Positions 33,198-40,619 of a DNA stretch of 40,634 bases are shown piece after piece. The stretch is from Streptomyces griseoaurantiacus (GTDB lineage Bacteria > Actinomycetota > Actinomycetes > Streptomycetales > Streptomycetaceae), in contig BNBP01000064.1 in the NCBI GenBank assembly GCA_014656015.1, positions 1-40,634 on the forward strand, in the 5' to 3' direction. The notes below the pieces were generated by a model that was not told the DNA's origin, made no database searches, and saw nothing but the letters and a program-made list of their open reading frames with translations. A program made the translations under genes and the position numbers. Positions within the stretch are counted from its first letter, which is position 1. Each line of letters opens with the position of its first letter.

Positions 33198-33871
33198 TGC
33201 CGGGCTCCGCTGCCCTGCTCGGCGGCGCTCTCCCCGGCGGCGGCCTCGGCCTCGGCGGATTCGCGCCGGACCGTGACGACCCGCTGGATCAGCGTGACGA
33301 GGCTGCCCACGGCGACGATCCACAGGGCGACCGGGAGCAGGTACTGGATGCCCGGCACCCCGAACTTGTGGAGTCCGGCGAAGCCCGCCGCGACGAGCGA
33401 GATCACCAGCCGCTCGGCACGCTCCACCAGCCCGTTGACGGCGACCGGCAGGCCGATCGACTCGCCGCGCGCCTTGGTGTACGAGACCACCTGGCCGCTG
33501 GCCAGGCAGAAGATGGCCACCGCGCAGAGCAGGTTGTCGTCTCCCCGGCCCGCGTACCACAGGGCGAGGCCGCCGAAGATCGCGCCGTCGGCCACCCGGT
33601 CGAGGGTGGAGTCCAGGAAGGCGCCCCAGCGGCTCGTGCGGCCGAGCTGGCGGGCCATGTTGCCGTCGACGAGGTCCGAGAAGACGAACAGGGTGATGAC
33701 GACCGTGCCCCAGAAGAACTCGCCCCGCGGATAGAACACCAGCGCTCCGGCGACGACACCGGCGGTGCCCAGGAGCGTGACCGTGTCGGGGCTGACCCCG
33801 CGGCGGATGAGGAACGAGGCGAACGGTGTGAGAACACGCGTGAAGAATGCACGCGCGTACTTGTTCAGCAT
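33194..33871 (-). CDS. Phosphatidylinositol phosphate synthase (CDP-alcohol phosphatidyltransferase)
   Basis: This membrane enzyme joins CDP-diacylglycerol with inositol 1-phosphate to give phosphatidylinositol phosphate, the step before PIM formation. The protein is 225 aa with the full CDP-alcohol motif: DxxDG, then AR, 8 residues, G, xxx, D, xxx, D (about residues 66-91), where the four aspartates are conserved. About six membrane segments and a charged Ala/Glu-rich tail follow. ATG 33871 has GGGAAGG close upstream. The upstream gene, normally a HIT protein in mycobacteria, is here displaced by two plus-strand genes. Confidence 0.9.
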   Translation of the reverse strand: MLNKYARAFFTRVLTPFASFLIRRGVSPDTVTLLGTAGVVAGALVFYPRGEFFWGTVVITLFVFSDLVDGNMARQLGRTSRWGAFLDSTLDRVADGAIFGGLALWYAGRGDDNLLCAVAIFCLASGQVVSYTKARGESIGLPVAVNGLVERAERLVISLVAAGFAGLHKFGVPGIQYLLPVALWIVAVGSLVTLIQRVVTVRRESAEAEAAAGESAAEQGSGARQ

Positions 33872-34199
33872 GGCCTTCCCGACGGTCGGTGTGGCCGCGG
33901 CCCCTGCTGACCGCCGGCTGGCCCATCGTAGTCACGCGGGCGCGGCGGCGGCGGGTGGGCACCCGCGGCCCCGGGTCACGGCCTGGCGGCGCCCCGGTCA
34001 CGGTGCGGTCGCGGGCGGCGGGGTGCCGGTCGGGGAGCGGTCGCGGGCACGGTTCCGGGGCCGAGGGTGTCGCTCGTATGGACGCACAGTGACAGCGGTG
34101 CCAAGCTCGAAGGACCGCGGGCGTCGCCGGAGCCGTCAGTGCACGCGGTCCCGCGTGTCCGCGCCCACAGTGACCTCACCGTGTACGGGAGGCAGGACC
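33872..34199. other. Divergent intergenic region, 328 nt
   Basis: Between the divergent PI synthase and EF-G2-like genes. It holds the 12-bp direct repeat GCGGTCGCGGGC at 34005-34016 and 34037-34048, and a GGGAGG ribosome-binding site for the EF-G2-like gene. A TACGAT -10-like box reads towards the PI synthase gene (minus strand, near 33931) without a clear -35. I see no credible gene here. Confidence 0.5.
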
Positions 34200-36407
34200 A
34201 TGGGCGACAAGACGCACACCCACCCCGGGGCCGCCGGCAGGGCGCCGGCGGTCGACCGTCCCACGTCCGTGCGGAACGTGGTGCTGGTCGGCCACAGCGG
34301 ATCGGGCAAGACGACGCTGGTGGAGGCGCTCGCGCTGACGGCGGGGGCGGTGAACAGGGCGGGCCGTGTGGAGGACGGCGGCACCGTCTCCGACTACGAC
34401 GACATCGAGCACCGCCGGCAGCGCTCGGTGCAGCTCTCCCTCGTTCCCGTCGAATGGGACGGCATCAAGGTCAACCTGCTGGACACCCCCGGATACGCCG
34501 ACTTCGTCGGGGAGCTCAGGGCCGGTCTGCGCGCCGCGGACGCGGCCCTCTTCGTCGTCTCCGCCGCCGACGGCGTGGACGGCTCGACCCGGATGGTCTG
34601 GGAGGAGTGCGCCGCGGTCGGCATGCCGCGCGCGCTGGTGATCACGCACCTGGAGGCGGCGCGCGCCGACTTCGAGGAGACGACCCGGGCGTGCGCGGAG
34701 GCCTTCGGCGCCGACGACCCGGACGCCGTGCTCCCCCTCTACCTGCCGTTGCGCGGCCCTGCGGGCCCCGACGGACACGCGCCCGTCACCGGGCTGATCG
34801 GGCTCCTCACCCAGCGCCTGTTCGACTACGCCTCCGGGGAGCGCGAGGAGGCCGAGCCGGGCCCCGAGCAGCTCCCGCTGATCGAGGAGGCCCGCAATCG
34901 GCTGATCGAGGGGATCATCGCCGAGAGCGAGGACGAGACCCTCATGGACCGCTACCTCGGCGGCGAGTCCCTCGACGTGAAGACGCTCATCGGGGACCTG
35001 GAACGGGCCGTGGCGCGCGGCTCCTTCTTCCCGGTGCTGGCCGCCGCCCCGGCGGCCGACGGGGCACGGCAGGGCCTGGGCACGGTGGAGCTCCTGGAGC
35101 TGATCACCGGTGGCTTCCCGACCCCGCCCGAGCGCGTGGCCCCCGCGGTCACCACTCCGGACGGGCGGGAACGCGCGCTGAAGACGTGCGATCCGGAGGG
35201 TCCGCTGGTCGCGGAGGTCGTCAAGACCGCCTCCGACCCGTACGTGGGCCGCGTCTCGCTCGTACGGGTGTTCTCCGGGACACTGCGGCCCGACGAGACC
35301 GTCCATGTGTGCGGACACGGCCTGACCGACCCCAGGGGCGAGGGCCGCGCCCGGCACGAGGTCGACGAGCGGATCGGCGCGCTGTCCACGCCCTTCGGCA
35401 AGCAGCAGCGTCCGGTCGCGCACTGTGTCGCCGGGGACCTCGCCTGTGTGGCGAGGCTCGGCCGGGCGGAGACCGGCGACACCCTGTCCGCGAAGGACGA
35501 TCCGCTGCTCATGGAGGCCTGGCGGATGCCCGACCCGCTGCTGCCGCTGGCCATCCGGGCGCACAGCAAGGCCGACGAGGACAAGCTCTCCCAGGGGCTG
35601 GCCCGGCTGGTCGCCGAGGACCCCACGATGCGCCTGGAGCAGAACCCGCACACCCACCAGGTGGTCCTGTGGTGCCTCGGCGAGGCGCACGCGGACGTGG
35701 CGCTGGAACGGCTGCGCAGCCGGTACGGCGTGCAGGTCGACACCGAGCCGCACCGGGTCTCCCTGCGGGAGACGTTCGCGGCGCGGGCCACCGGGCGCGG
35801 CCGGCACGTCAAGCAGTCCGGCGGGCACGGCCAGTTCGCGATCTGCGAGATCGAGGTGGAGCCGCTGCCCGCCGGTTCCGGCATCGAGTTCGTCGACAAG
35901 GTCGTCGGCGGCGCGGTGCCCCGGCAGTTCATCCCCTCGGTCGAGAAGGGGGTGCGCGCGCAGGCCGCCAGGGGCGTCGTCGCGGGATATCCGCTGGTCG
36001 ACGTGCGGGTGACGCTGGTCGACGGCAAGGCGCACTCGGTGGACTCCTCCGACGCGGCGTTCCAGACCGCGGGCGGGCTCGCGCTGCGCGAGGCGGCCGC
36101 CGGGGCGCGGATCCACCTGCTGGAGCCGGTGGCGGAGGTGTCGGTGCTGGTCGGCGACGACTTCGTGGGCGCCGTGATGAGCGACCTGTCCGGACGCCGG
36201 GGCCGGGTGCTGGGCACCGAGCAGACGGTGGGCGGGCGGACCGTGGTACGGGCGGAGGTGCCCGAGATCGAGATCGGGCGCTACGCCGTGGACCTGCGGT
36301 CCCTCTCGCACGGCACCGCGCGCTTCGACCGCGTGTACGCCCGGCACGAGCCGATGCCGGCCCAGGTCGCGGAGCGCCTGCGGGAGGAGGAGAAGCAGGC
36401 CTCCTGA
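34200..36407 (+). CDS. EF-G2-like translational GTPase with altered G motifs
   Basis: A 735-aa protein with the full EF-G domain order: GTPase domain, domain II, domains III to V, matching the EF-G2 (FusA-like) group rather than the main elongation factor. P-loop GHSGSGKTT is at 31-39 and DTPG at 95-98. The switch I RGIT motif is replaced by RSVQ (75-78), losing the conserved Thr, and the G4 NKxD is replaced by THLE (149-152). Guanine specificity and switch function may thus differ. ATG 34200 has GGGAGG 8 nt upstream; the open frame before it lacks coding support. Its role is unknown; the main EF-G is presumably elsewhere with rpsL-rpsG. Confidence 0.88.
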   Translation: MGDKTHTHPGAAGRAPAVDRPTSVRNVVLVGHSGSGKTTLVEALALTAGAVNRAGRVEDGGTVSDYDDIEHRRQRSVQLSLVPVEWDGIKVNLLDTPGYADFVGELRAGLRAADAALFVVSAADGVDGSTRMVWEECAAVGMPRALVITHLEAARADFEETTRACAEAFGADDPDAVLPLYLPLRGPAGPDGHAPVTGLIGLLTQRLFDYASGEREEAEPGPEQLPLIEEARNRLIEGIIAESEDETLMDRYLGGESLDVKTLIGDLERAVARGSFFPVLAAAPAADGARQGLGTVELLELITGGFPTPPERVAPAVTTPDGRERALKTCDPEGPLVAEVVKTASDPYVGRVSLVRVFSGTLRPDETVHVCGHGLTDPRGEGRARHEVDERIGALSTPFGKQQRPVAHCVAGDLACVARLGRAETGDTLSAKDDPLLMEAWRMPDPLLPLAIRAHSKADEDKLSQGLARLVAEDPTMRLEQNPHTHQVVLWCLGEAHADVALERLRSRYGVQVDTEPHRVSLRETFAARATGRGRHVKQSGGHGQFAICEIEVEPLPAGSGIEFVDKVVGGAVPRQFIPSVEKGVRAQAARGVVAGYPLVDVRVTLVDGKAHSVDSSDAAFQTAGGLALREAAAGARIHLLEPVAEVSVLVGDDFVGAVMSDLSGRRGRVLGTEQTVGGRTVVRAEVPEIEIGRYAVDLRSLSHGTARFDRVYARHEPMPAQVAERLREEEKQAS

Positions 36408-36460
36408 GGGGGTCACGGTCGGACTTTTCCCCGCACGATGTCGGTACGGGCCGTTACGCT

Positions 36461-36489
36461 GATCACGTGATCGCTTGATGGCGTGATCG
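36461..36489. promoter_or_regulatory. Palindrome and direct repeat upstream of the 551-aa gene
   Basis: GATCACGTGATC (36461-36472) is a perfect 12-bp palindrome, and GTGATCG occurs at 36467-36473 and again at 36483-36489, 16 bp apart. A TACGCT -10-like sequence lies just upstream (36455-36460). It could be a repressor operator. Confidence 0.45.
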
Positions 36490-36577
36490 GGACGCACGGC
36501 CCGTTCAACAGGTGTGCGGAGCAAGGAAGTCGGGAAAAGCCGCAAGCAGCGGGGTACGGCGGCGAGTGGGGGCGGCA

Positions 36578-38233
36578 GTGGCGGACGACGGATTCGATTT
36601 CACCCCGGGGGCGCAGGTCCCCCTCGCGGGTGCCGCGGGCCAGACGGCGGCGACCTACGCGCTGGCGTCCGCGGCGTACCGCGACGACGAGGTCACCAAG
36701 ATCCTCGAGGCCGACAACGAGTGGCACAAGTCCAAGGTCTCCGAGCCGCGCGTCAAGATGCTGCGGCCCCGGCTCGGCGAGGCGTACTCCCGTGCCGTGA
36801 TCGACCGCATGCTGGGCGCCGGCCGGGCTCCGCTCATCCAGTCCTTCGGCACCGAGCCGCAGGTCGTCGTGGAGCACTGTCTGGCCGCCCACCGCATACG
36901 CCGTGAGCGGGACAACTGGCTCACCGCGGTGACGGTGCTGTGCGGGCTGCTGTTCCTGCCGGGGTTCCTGGTCTGGCTGCTGATCTTCATCCTGCGGGCC
37001 AATGTCGCCAAGGCCACGGACAAGCGGGCCTCCGCGCTGGGCACGGGGGTGCTGGTCGCCTTCGGGGCGCTCGCCGTGCTGTTCCTGATCAAGATGCCCT
37101 TCGGCGGCTTCTGGGGCTGGTACGCCCGGGCCGCGGTCGTGGTGCCGGTCCTGGGCTGGGTGTGGGCCAAGCGCATCTGCGAGCGGACGGCACGGGACCT
37201 GCGGGAGCGGTGGGACAGCCTGCTCGCCGGCGGCGGCCTCGGGGCGAAGATCCCCGAGGCGGTGCCCGGCAGCCCCGGGGAGTCGGCGGCGGAGCAGCTG
37301 CGCAAGGAACTGGTCCGGCTCAGCGCCGAGCAGCGGTCCAACTCGGTCTTCTACGCCGGTCCCAAGGGCATCCTCGGCATGGGGACGCGGTGGGGAAGCT
37401 GGCAGCTCGCGGAGGACCTCGTCCCGCGCGAACCCGGCAAGGAGATCAACCCCTTCCGCAGCTGGGACGTGGTCCGCGCGATCCACGACCAGCTCAAGCT
37501 GCTGGAGCGGGGCCCGCTGAACACGGGCGGTTTCCCGGCGCCCTCGGTGAAGCACTGGATCGTCACGCCGGTCGGGGAGAACGCGGGGGCGGTGTCCCGG
37601 CCCAGCGGTACGGACGTGGACGCCTACCAGGTCAAGTCGCACGCGATACAGGAGATCTGCAACAAACAGCAGTTCGGCGCGGGTGACCGGCACTACCTCG
37701 GCGTGCAGTGGACGCTGTGGGACGGGCAGCTCGTGCTCACCATGATGATCACGGTGACCGTGCTGCACGAGACGCTGCGGATCGAGGTGACCGGGCACGC
37801 GCTCGGGCCGGTGCACTCGCTGTTCACCAGCAAGCCGGCGGCCAAGACGAAGACGGTGCAGAAGTCCGTCAAGTTCTGGGAGACGCGCTCGGTGAAGCTG
37901 CCGCTGGTCGACGCGGACGAGGTGGTGCGGCTGGCGGCGCGGGCGCCGCTGACCTGGTACCCGCCGCTGCTGAACTGGCTGGGCGGCACGCTGTCGCTGC
38001 CGGAGCCGTTCGGCCTGCGGCACGCGTGGGCGGACCAGCCGTGGCGCCACCGCTTCATGGCCGACGACGCGCTGCGTGCGGCGACGCCGGTGCTGCGAGT
38101 GGTGCACTCGGCCGCGCTGAAGGTGCTCGCGGAGAACGGCGTGGACACGGAACGGTTCGGGGCCCGGTCCTCGGCCCTCAGCGGGCAGGTGCAGGAGGTC
38201 TCGCCCCGCAAGGCCGACGTGTACGACGCATAG
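36578..38233 (+). CDS. Unrecognised membrane protein of 551 aa
   Basis: I do not recognise this protein. A short soluble head (1-112) rich in charged residues is followed by membrane segments at about 115-139, 152-172 and 183-198 and a large soluble C-terminal domain (about 200-551) with several Trp and Tyr residues and a hydrophobic stretch near 400 (LVLTMMITVTVLHE). No catalytic motif stands out. The GTG 36578 start (VADDGFDFTP) has GGGGG about 7 nt upstream; GTG 36566 and an earlier start are possible. It is convergent with the HIT gene and shares a terminator, and follows the EF-G2-like gene by 170 nt with a palindrome between. Confidence 0.82.
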   Translation: MADDGFDFTPGAQVPLAGAAGQTAATYALASAAYRDDEVTKILEADNEWHKSKVSEPRVKMLRPRLGEAYSRAVIDRMLGAGRAPLIQSFGTEPQVVVEHCLAAHRIRRERDNWLTAVTVLCGLLFLPGFLVWLLIFILRANVAKATDKRASALGTGVLVAFGALAVLFLIKMPFGGFWGWYARAAVVVPVLGWVWAKRICERTARDLRERWDSLLAGGGLGAKIPEAVPGSPGESAAEQLRKELVRLSAEQRSNSVFYAGPKGILGMGTRWGSWQLAEDLVPREPGKEINPFRSWDVVRAIHDQLKLLERGPLNTGGFPAPSVKHWIVTPVGENAGAVSRPSGTDVDAYQVKSHAIQEICNKQQFGAGDRHYLGVQWTLWDGQLVLTMMITVTVLHETLRIEVTGHALGPVHSLFTSKPAAKTKTVQKSVKFWETRSVKLPLVDADEVVRLAARAPLTWYPPLLNWLGGTLSLPEPFGLRHAWADQPWRHRFMADDALRAATPVLRVVHSAALKVLAENGVDTERFGARSSALSGQVQEVSPRKADVYDA

Positions 38234-38236
38234 GGG

Positions 38237-38271
38237 ACGGGGGTGGGAAGTCCTCGACTCCCCACCCCCGT
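38237..38271. terminator. Bidirectional terminator between the 551-aa gene and the HIT gene
   Basis: An 11-bp stem (38237-38247 with 38261-38271) closes a 13-nt loop that contains a further 3-bp pair. It begins 3 nt after the 551-aa gene stop. Confidence 0.8.
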
Positions 38272-38326
38272 GCCCTGCGGCGCTGCGGGCGCCGGTGTTC
38301 CGCGCGCGGACCCCGCGACGATCGCC

Positions 38327-38887
38327 TTATGCCGTCGGCCAGGCGTCCGCGAGCATCTTGCGGGTGTCCGCCAGGAGCTGGGGCAGCACCCTGGTGTGAC
38401 CCACCACCGGCATGAAGTTGGTGTCGCCGCCCCAGCGGGGGACGATGTGCTGGTGCAGATGGGCGGCGATGCCCGCGCCCGCCACACTCCCCTGGTTCAT
38501 GCCGATGTTGAAGCCCTGGGCGCCCGAGGCCGTGCGCAGGGCCGTCATCGCCTGCTTGGTGAGCTCGCCCAGCTCGGCCGTCTCGGCGGGGCTGAGGTCG
38601 GTGTAGTCGGCCACGTGGCGGTACGGGACCGTCATCAGATGGCCGCCGTTGTACGGGTACAGGTTCAGCACCGCGTAGACCTGCTCGCCGCGGCGGACGA
38701 CGAGGCCGTCCTCGTCGGACTCGGCCGGGATCGAGCAGAAGGGACAACCGTCGCCGGACCCTGGACCGGTCGGCTTGTTCTCGCCCTGGATGTAGGCCAT
38801 CCGGTGGGGTGTCCACAGCCGCTGGAAGGCGTCCGGGGTACCCACTCCGATCTGCTGCTCCGGCTCACTCGTCATGCTGTGCAGCAT
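38327..38887 (-). CDS. HIT-family Ap4A phosphorylase-like protein
   Basis: A 186-aa HIT protein. The signature HLHQH with the following IVPR spans 143-151, and an NLYPYNGGHLMTVP block at about 75-88. It also carries Cys48-x-x-Cys51 (CPFC), a pair seen in the Rv2613c type that phosphorolyses diadenosine tetraphosphate, so that is the best functional guess. ATG 38887 with AAGGG 9 nt upstream was chosen; ATG 38875 (MTSEPE) is an alternative start. In mycobacteria this gene adjoins pgsA1; here the EF-G2-like and 551-aa genes lie between. Confidence 0.9.
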   Translation of the reverse strand: MLHSMTSEPEQQIGVGTPDAFQRLWTPHRMAYIQGENKPTGPGSGDGCPFCSIPAESDEDGLVVRRGEQVYAVLNLYPYNGGHLMTVPYRHVADYTDLSPAETAELGELTKQAMTALRTASGAQGFNIGMNQGSVAGAGIAAHLHQHIVPRWGGDTNFMPVVGHTRVLPQLLADTRKMLADAWPTA

Positions 38888-38954
38888 ATGGCGTCACCCT
38901 TGGGCGGCGTGTCCCCGGGGCGCCGGGAGGCCGGTCCCGGGCGAAGCTGGGGCG

Positions 38955-39602
38955 GTGCGGGACGACAGTCGTACGAAGGCGTGGGAGCGGCGCAGTGAGC
39001 TGCCGCTCGGTGTGGCGTCCCTGCTGTTCCTCGGCGCGTACGCCGTGCACGTGCTCGGGCCCGGGCTGCCCGCGTGGGTGCACGTGGTGTGCCTGACGGC
39101 GATCTGCGCGGCCTGGGCGTTGTTCGTGGCCGACTTCCTGGTGCGGTGGGGGGCGGCCGGCCGGCGCCTCGCCTTCGTCCGACGGCACTGGCTGGACGCC
39201 GTCGTGGTGGTGCTGCCCCTGCTGCGGCCCCTGCGGGTGGTGCGGTTCTACGAGGCGGTGCAGCGCCGCAACGGGCGCCCCCGGCTCTCGCTGCACGTGC
39301 GCGTGATGCTCTACGCCGGGCTGTCGGCGGTGCTGCTGGGGTTCGCGGCCTCGCTGACCGTCTACCAGCACGAGCGGACGGCCCCGCACGCCACGATCCA
39401 CACCTTCGGCGACTCGGTGTGGTGGGCCTGTTCGACGCTCTCCACGGTGGGGTACGGCGACGTCGCCCCGGTGACGGTGGTGGGGCGGCTGGTCGCCGTG
39501 GGGCTCATGGCGTGCGGGCTCGCCCTGCTGGGGGCGGTGACCGGCTCGTTCTCCTCGTGGCTCGTGGAGGTCTTCACCCGCGAGGAGCCCCCGGAGTCCT
39601 GA
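38955..39602 (+). CDS. Voltage-gated-type potassium channel, six segments
   Basis: A 215-aa membrane protein. The selectivity filter TVGYGD at 164-169 is exact for potassium channels. Hydrophobic segments lie at about 18-35, 42-64, 78-92 (with Arg residues, RPLRVVRF, as in a voltage-sensor-like S4), 116-136 and 178-200 after the pore loop, suggesting five or six membrane passes. It is shorter than typical Kv channels (about 230-250 aa) and has no cytoplasmic RCK domain. The start GTG 38955 lacks a strong ribosome-binding site. It is divergent from the HIT gene with only 67 nt between. Confidence 0.88.
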   Translation: MRDDSRTKAWERRSELPLGVASLLFLGAYAVHVLGPGLPAWVHVVCLTAICAAWALFVADFLVRWGAAGRRLAFVRRHWLDAVVVVLPLLRPLRVVRFYEAVQRRNGRPRLSLHVRVMLYAGLSAVLLGFAASLTVYQHERTAPHATIHTFGDSVWWACSTLSTVGYGDVAPVTVVGRLVAVGLMACGLALLGAVTGSFSSWLVEVFTREEPPES

Positions 39603-39787
39603 GCCCCCGCCGACGGTTGCCGCCAACGCCCCCGTGATGCGGGCGAGTTCGATCGCCACATCGCAGAACCGCAAAGGCTCCTGCCCGTGTTGGTCTCTTC
39701 GGGCGTACGCCGCAAACGACCCGGGTATCACCGAACCGGCAGCGAAGGGGACATCAGCTGCCGTGGGTGAAAAGGGAGTTGGTGCGG

Positions 39788-40516
39788 GTGGCGAGCTGGT
39801 ACGAGGGGCCTCTGGCGGCCTTCGACACGGAGACGACGGGCGTGGACGTCGAGGGCGACCGCATCGTGTCGGCCGCCGTCGTGGTGCAGGAGGCGGCGGG
39901 CGCCCGGCCCCGGGTGCGGCGCTGGCTGGTCGACCCGGGAGTGCCGGTGCCCGCGGAGGCCACGGCGGTGCACGGCCTGACCGAGGAGCACCTGCGGCGC
40001 AACGGGCGGTGGCCCGCGCCCGTGATGCGGGAGATGGCAGACGAGCTGCAGTACCTGGCCGCGGCGGGACGGCCGCTGGTGGTGATGAACGCGCCCTTCG
40101 ACCTGACGCTCCTGGACCGGGAGCTGCGGCGGCACCGCGCCTCCTCGCTGGACCGGTGGCTCGCCGCCTCGGCGCCGCTGCGCGTCCTCGATCCCCGGGT
40201 CCTGGACAGGCACCTGGACCGCTACCGCAAGGGCCGCCGCACGCTGACCGACCTGTGCGCCCACTACGGGGTCACGCTGGAGGGGGCGCACGACGCGGCG
40301 GCCGACGCCCTCGCCGCACTGGAGGTGGTCCGGGCGCTGGGCCGCCGTTTCTCCACACGGCTGGAGCGGCTCACCCCCGCGGAGCTGCACACCCTGCAGG
40401 GCGGCTGGCACGCGGCGCAGTCGCGGGGGCTGCAGGCGTGGTTCACCCGGACGGGATCCGAGGAGTGCGTGGACCCGCAGTGGCCGGTGCGGCGGGAGCT
40501 GCCGACGGCGGCCTAG
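39788..40516 (+). CDS. DnaQ-like 3'-5' exonuclease
   Basis: A 242-aa DEDD-family exonuclease. Exo I is DTETTG at 13-18, Exo II is NAPFDL at about 98-103, and Exo III is HDAAADA near 167-173, with His in the DEDDh pattern. It could proofread, process RNA or repair DNA; it lacks the extra domains of DNA polymerase III epsilon. GTG 39788 was chosen, with GGGAG 9 nt upstream; upstream GTGs at 39782 and 39767 are possible. The stop codon TAG (40514-40516) lies within the CCTAGG flank of an insertion element, but the frame is complete. About 185 nt upstream of it hold no gene that I can see. Confidence 0.9.
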   Translation: MASWYEGPLAAFDTETTGVDVEGDRIVSAAVVVQEAAGARPRVRRWLVDPGVPVPAEATAVHGLTEEHLRRNGRWPAPVMREMADELQYLAAAGRPLVVMNAPFDLTLLDRELRRHRASSLDRWLAASAPLRVLDPRVLDRHLDRYRKGRRTLTDLCAHYGVTLEGAHDAAADALAALEVVRALGRRFSTRLERLTPAELHTLQGGWHAAQSRGLQAWFTRTGSEECVDPQWPVRRELPTAA

Positions 40517-40517
40517 G
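40512..40517. repeat. Probable IS481 target site CCTAGG
   Basis: CCTAGG fits the NCTAGN target reported for IS481, lies directly before the element's TGT, and includes the exonuclease TAG stop. The matching copy would be beyond the window. Confidence 0.65.
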
Positions 40518-40537
40518 TGTATTGATCACGAGCGTTG

Positions 40538-40543
40538 TTGACA
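40538..40543 (+). promoter_or_regulatory. TTGACA -35-like box in the IS end
   Basis: A perfect TTGACA at 40538-40543, in the element end, reading towards the transposase. No good -10 box was found 16-18 nt downstream. Confidence 0.4.
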
Positions 40544-40565
40544 CGGCTGTGGTCTTGAACATGGC

Positions 40566-40619
40566 GAAGACCTCCGGTGTGGTGGGAGCTGTCTAGGAAC
40601 TCACCGCGCGGAGGTCTTC
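40566..40619 (+). promoter_or_regulatory. Hairpin covering the transposase ribosome-binding site
   Basis: GAAGACCTCC (40566-40575) and GGAGGTCTTC (40610-40619) are a perfect 10-bp inverted repeat with a 34-nt loop. The right arm contains the GGAGG ribosome-binding site of the transposase, so folding would block translation. Confidence 0.7.

Noticed and set aside
36460..36473. Similarity of TGATCACG near 36460 to the IS end near 40522.
   Set aside because: Only an 8-bp match in unrelated contexts; no further similarity, so it is probably chance.
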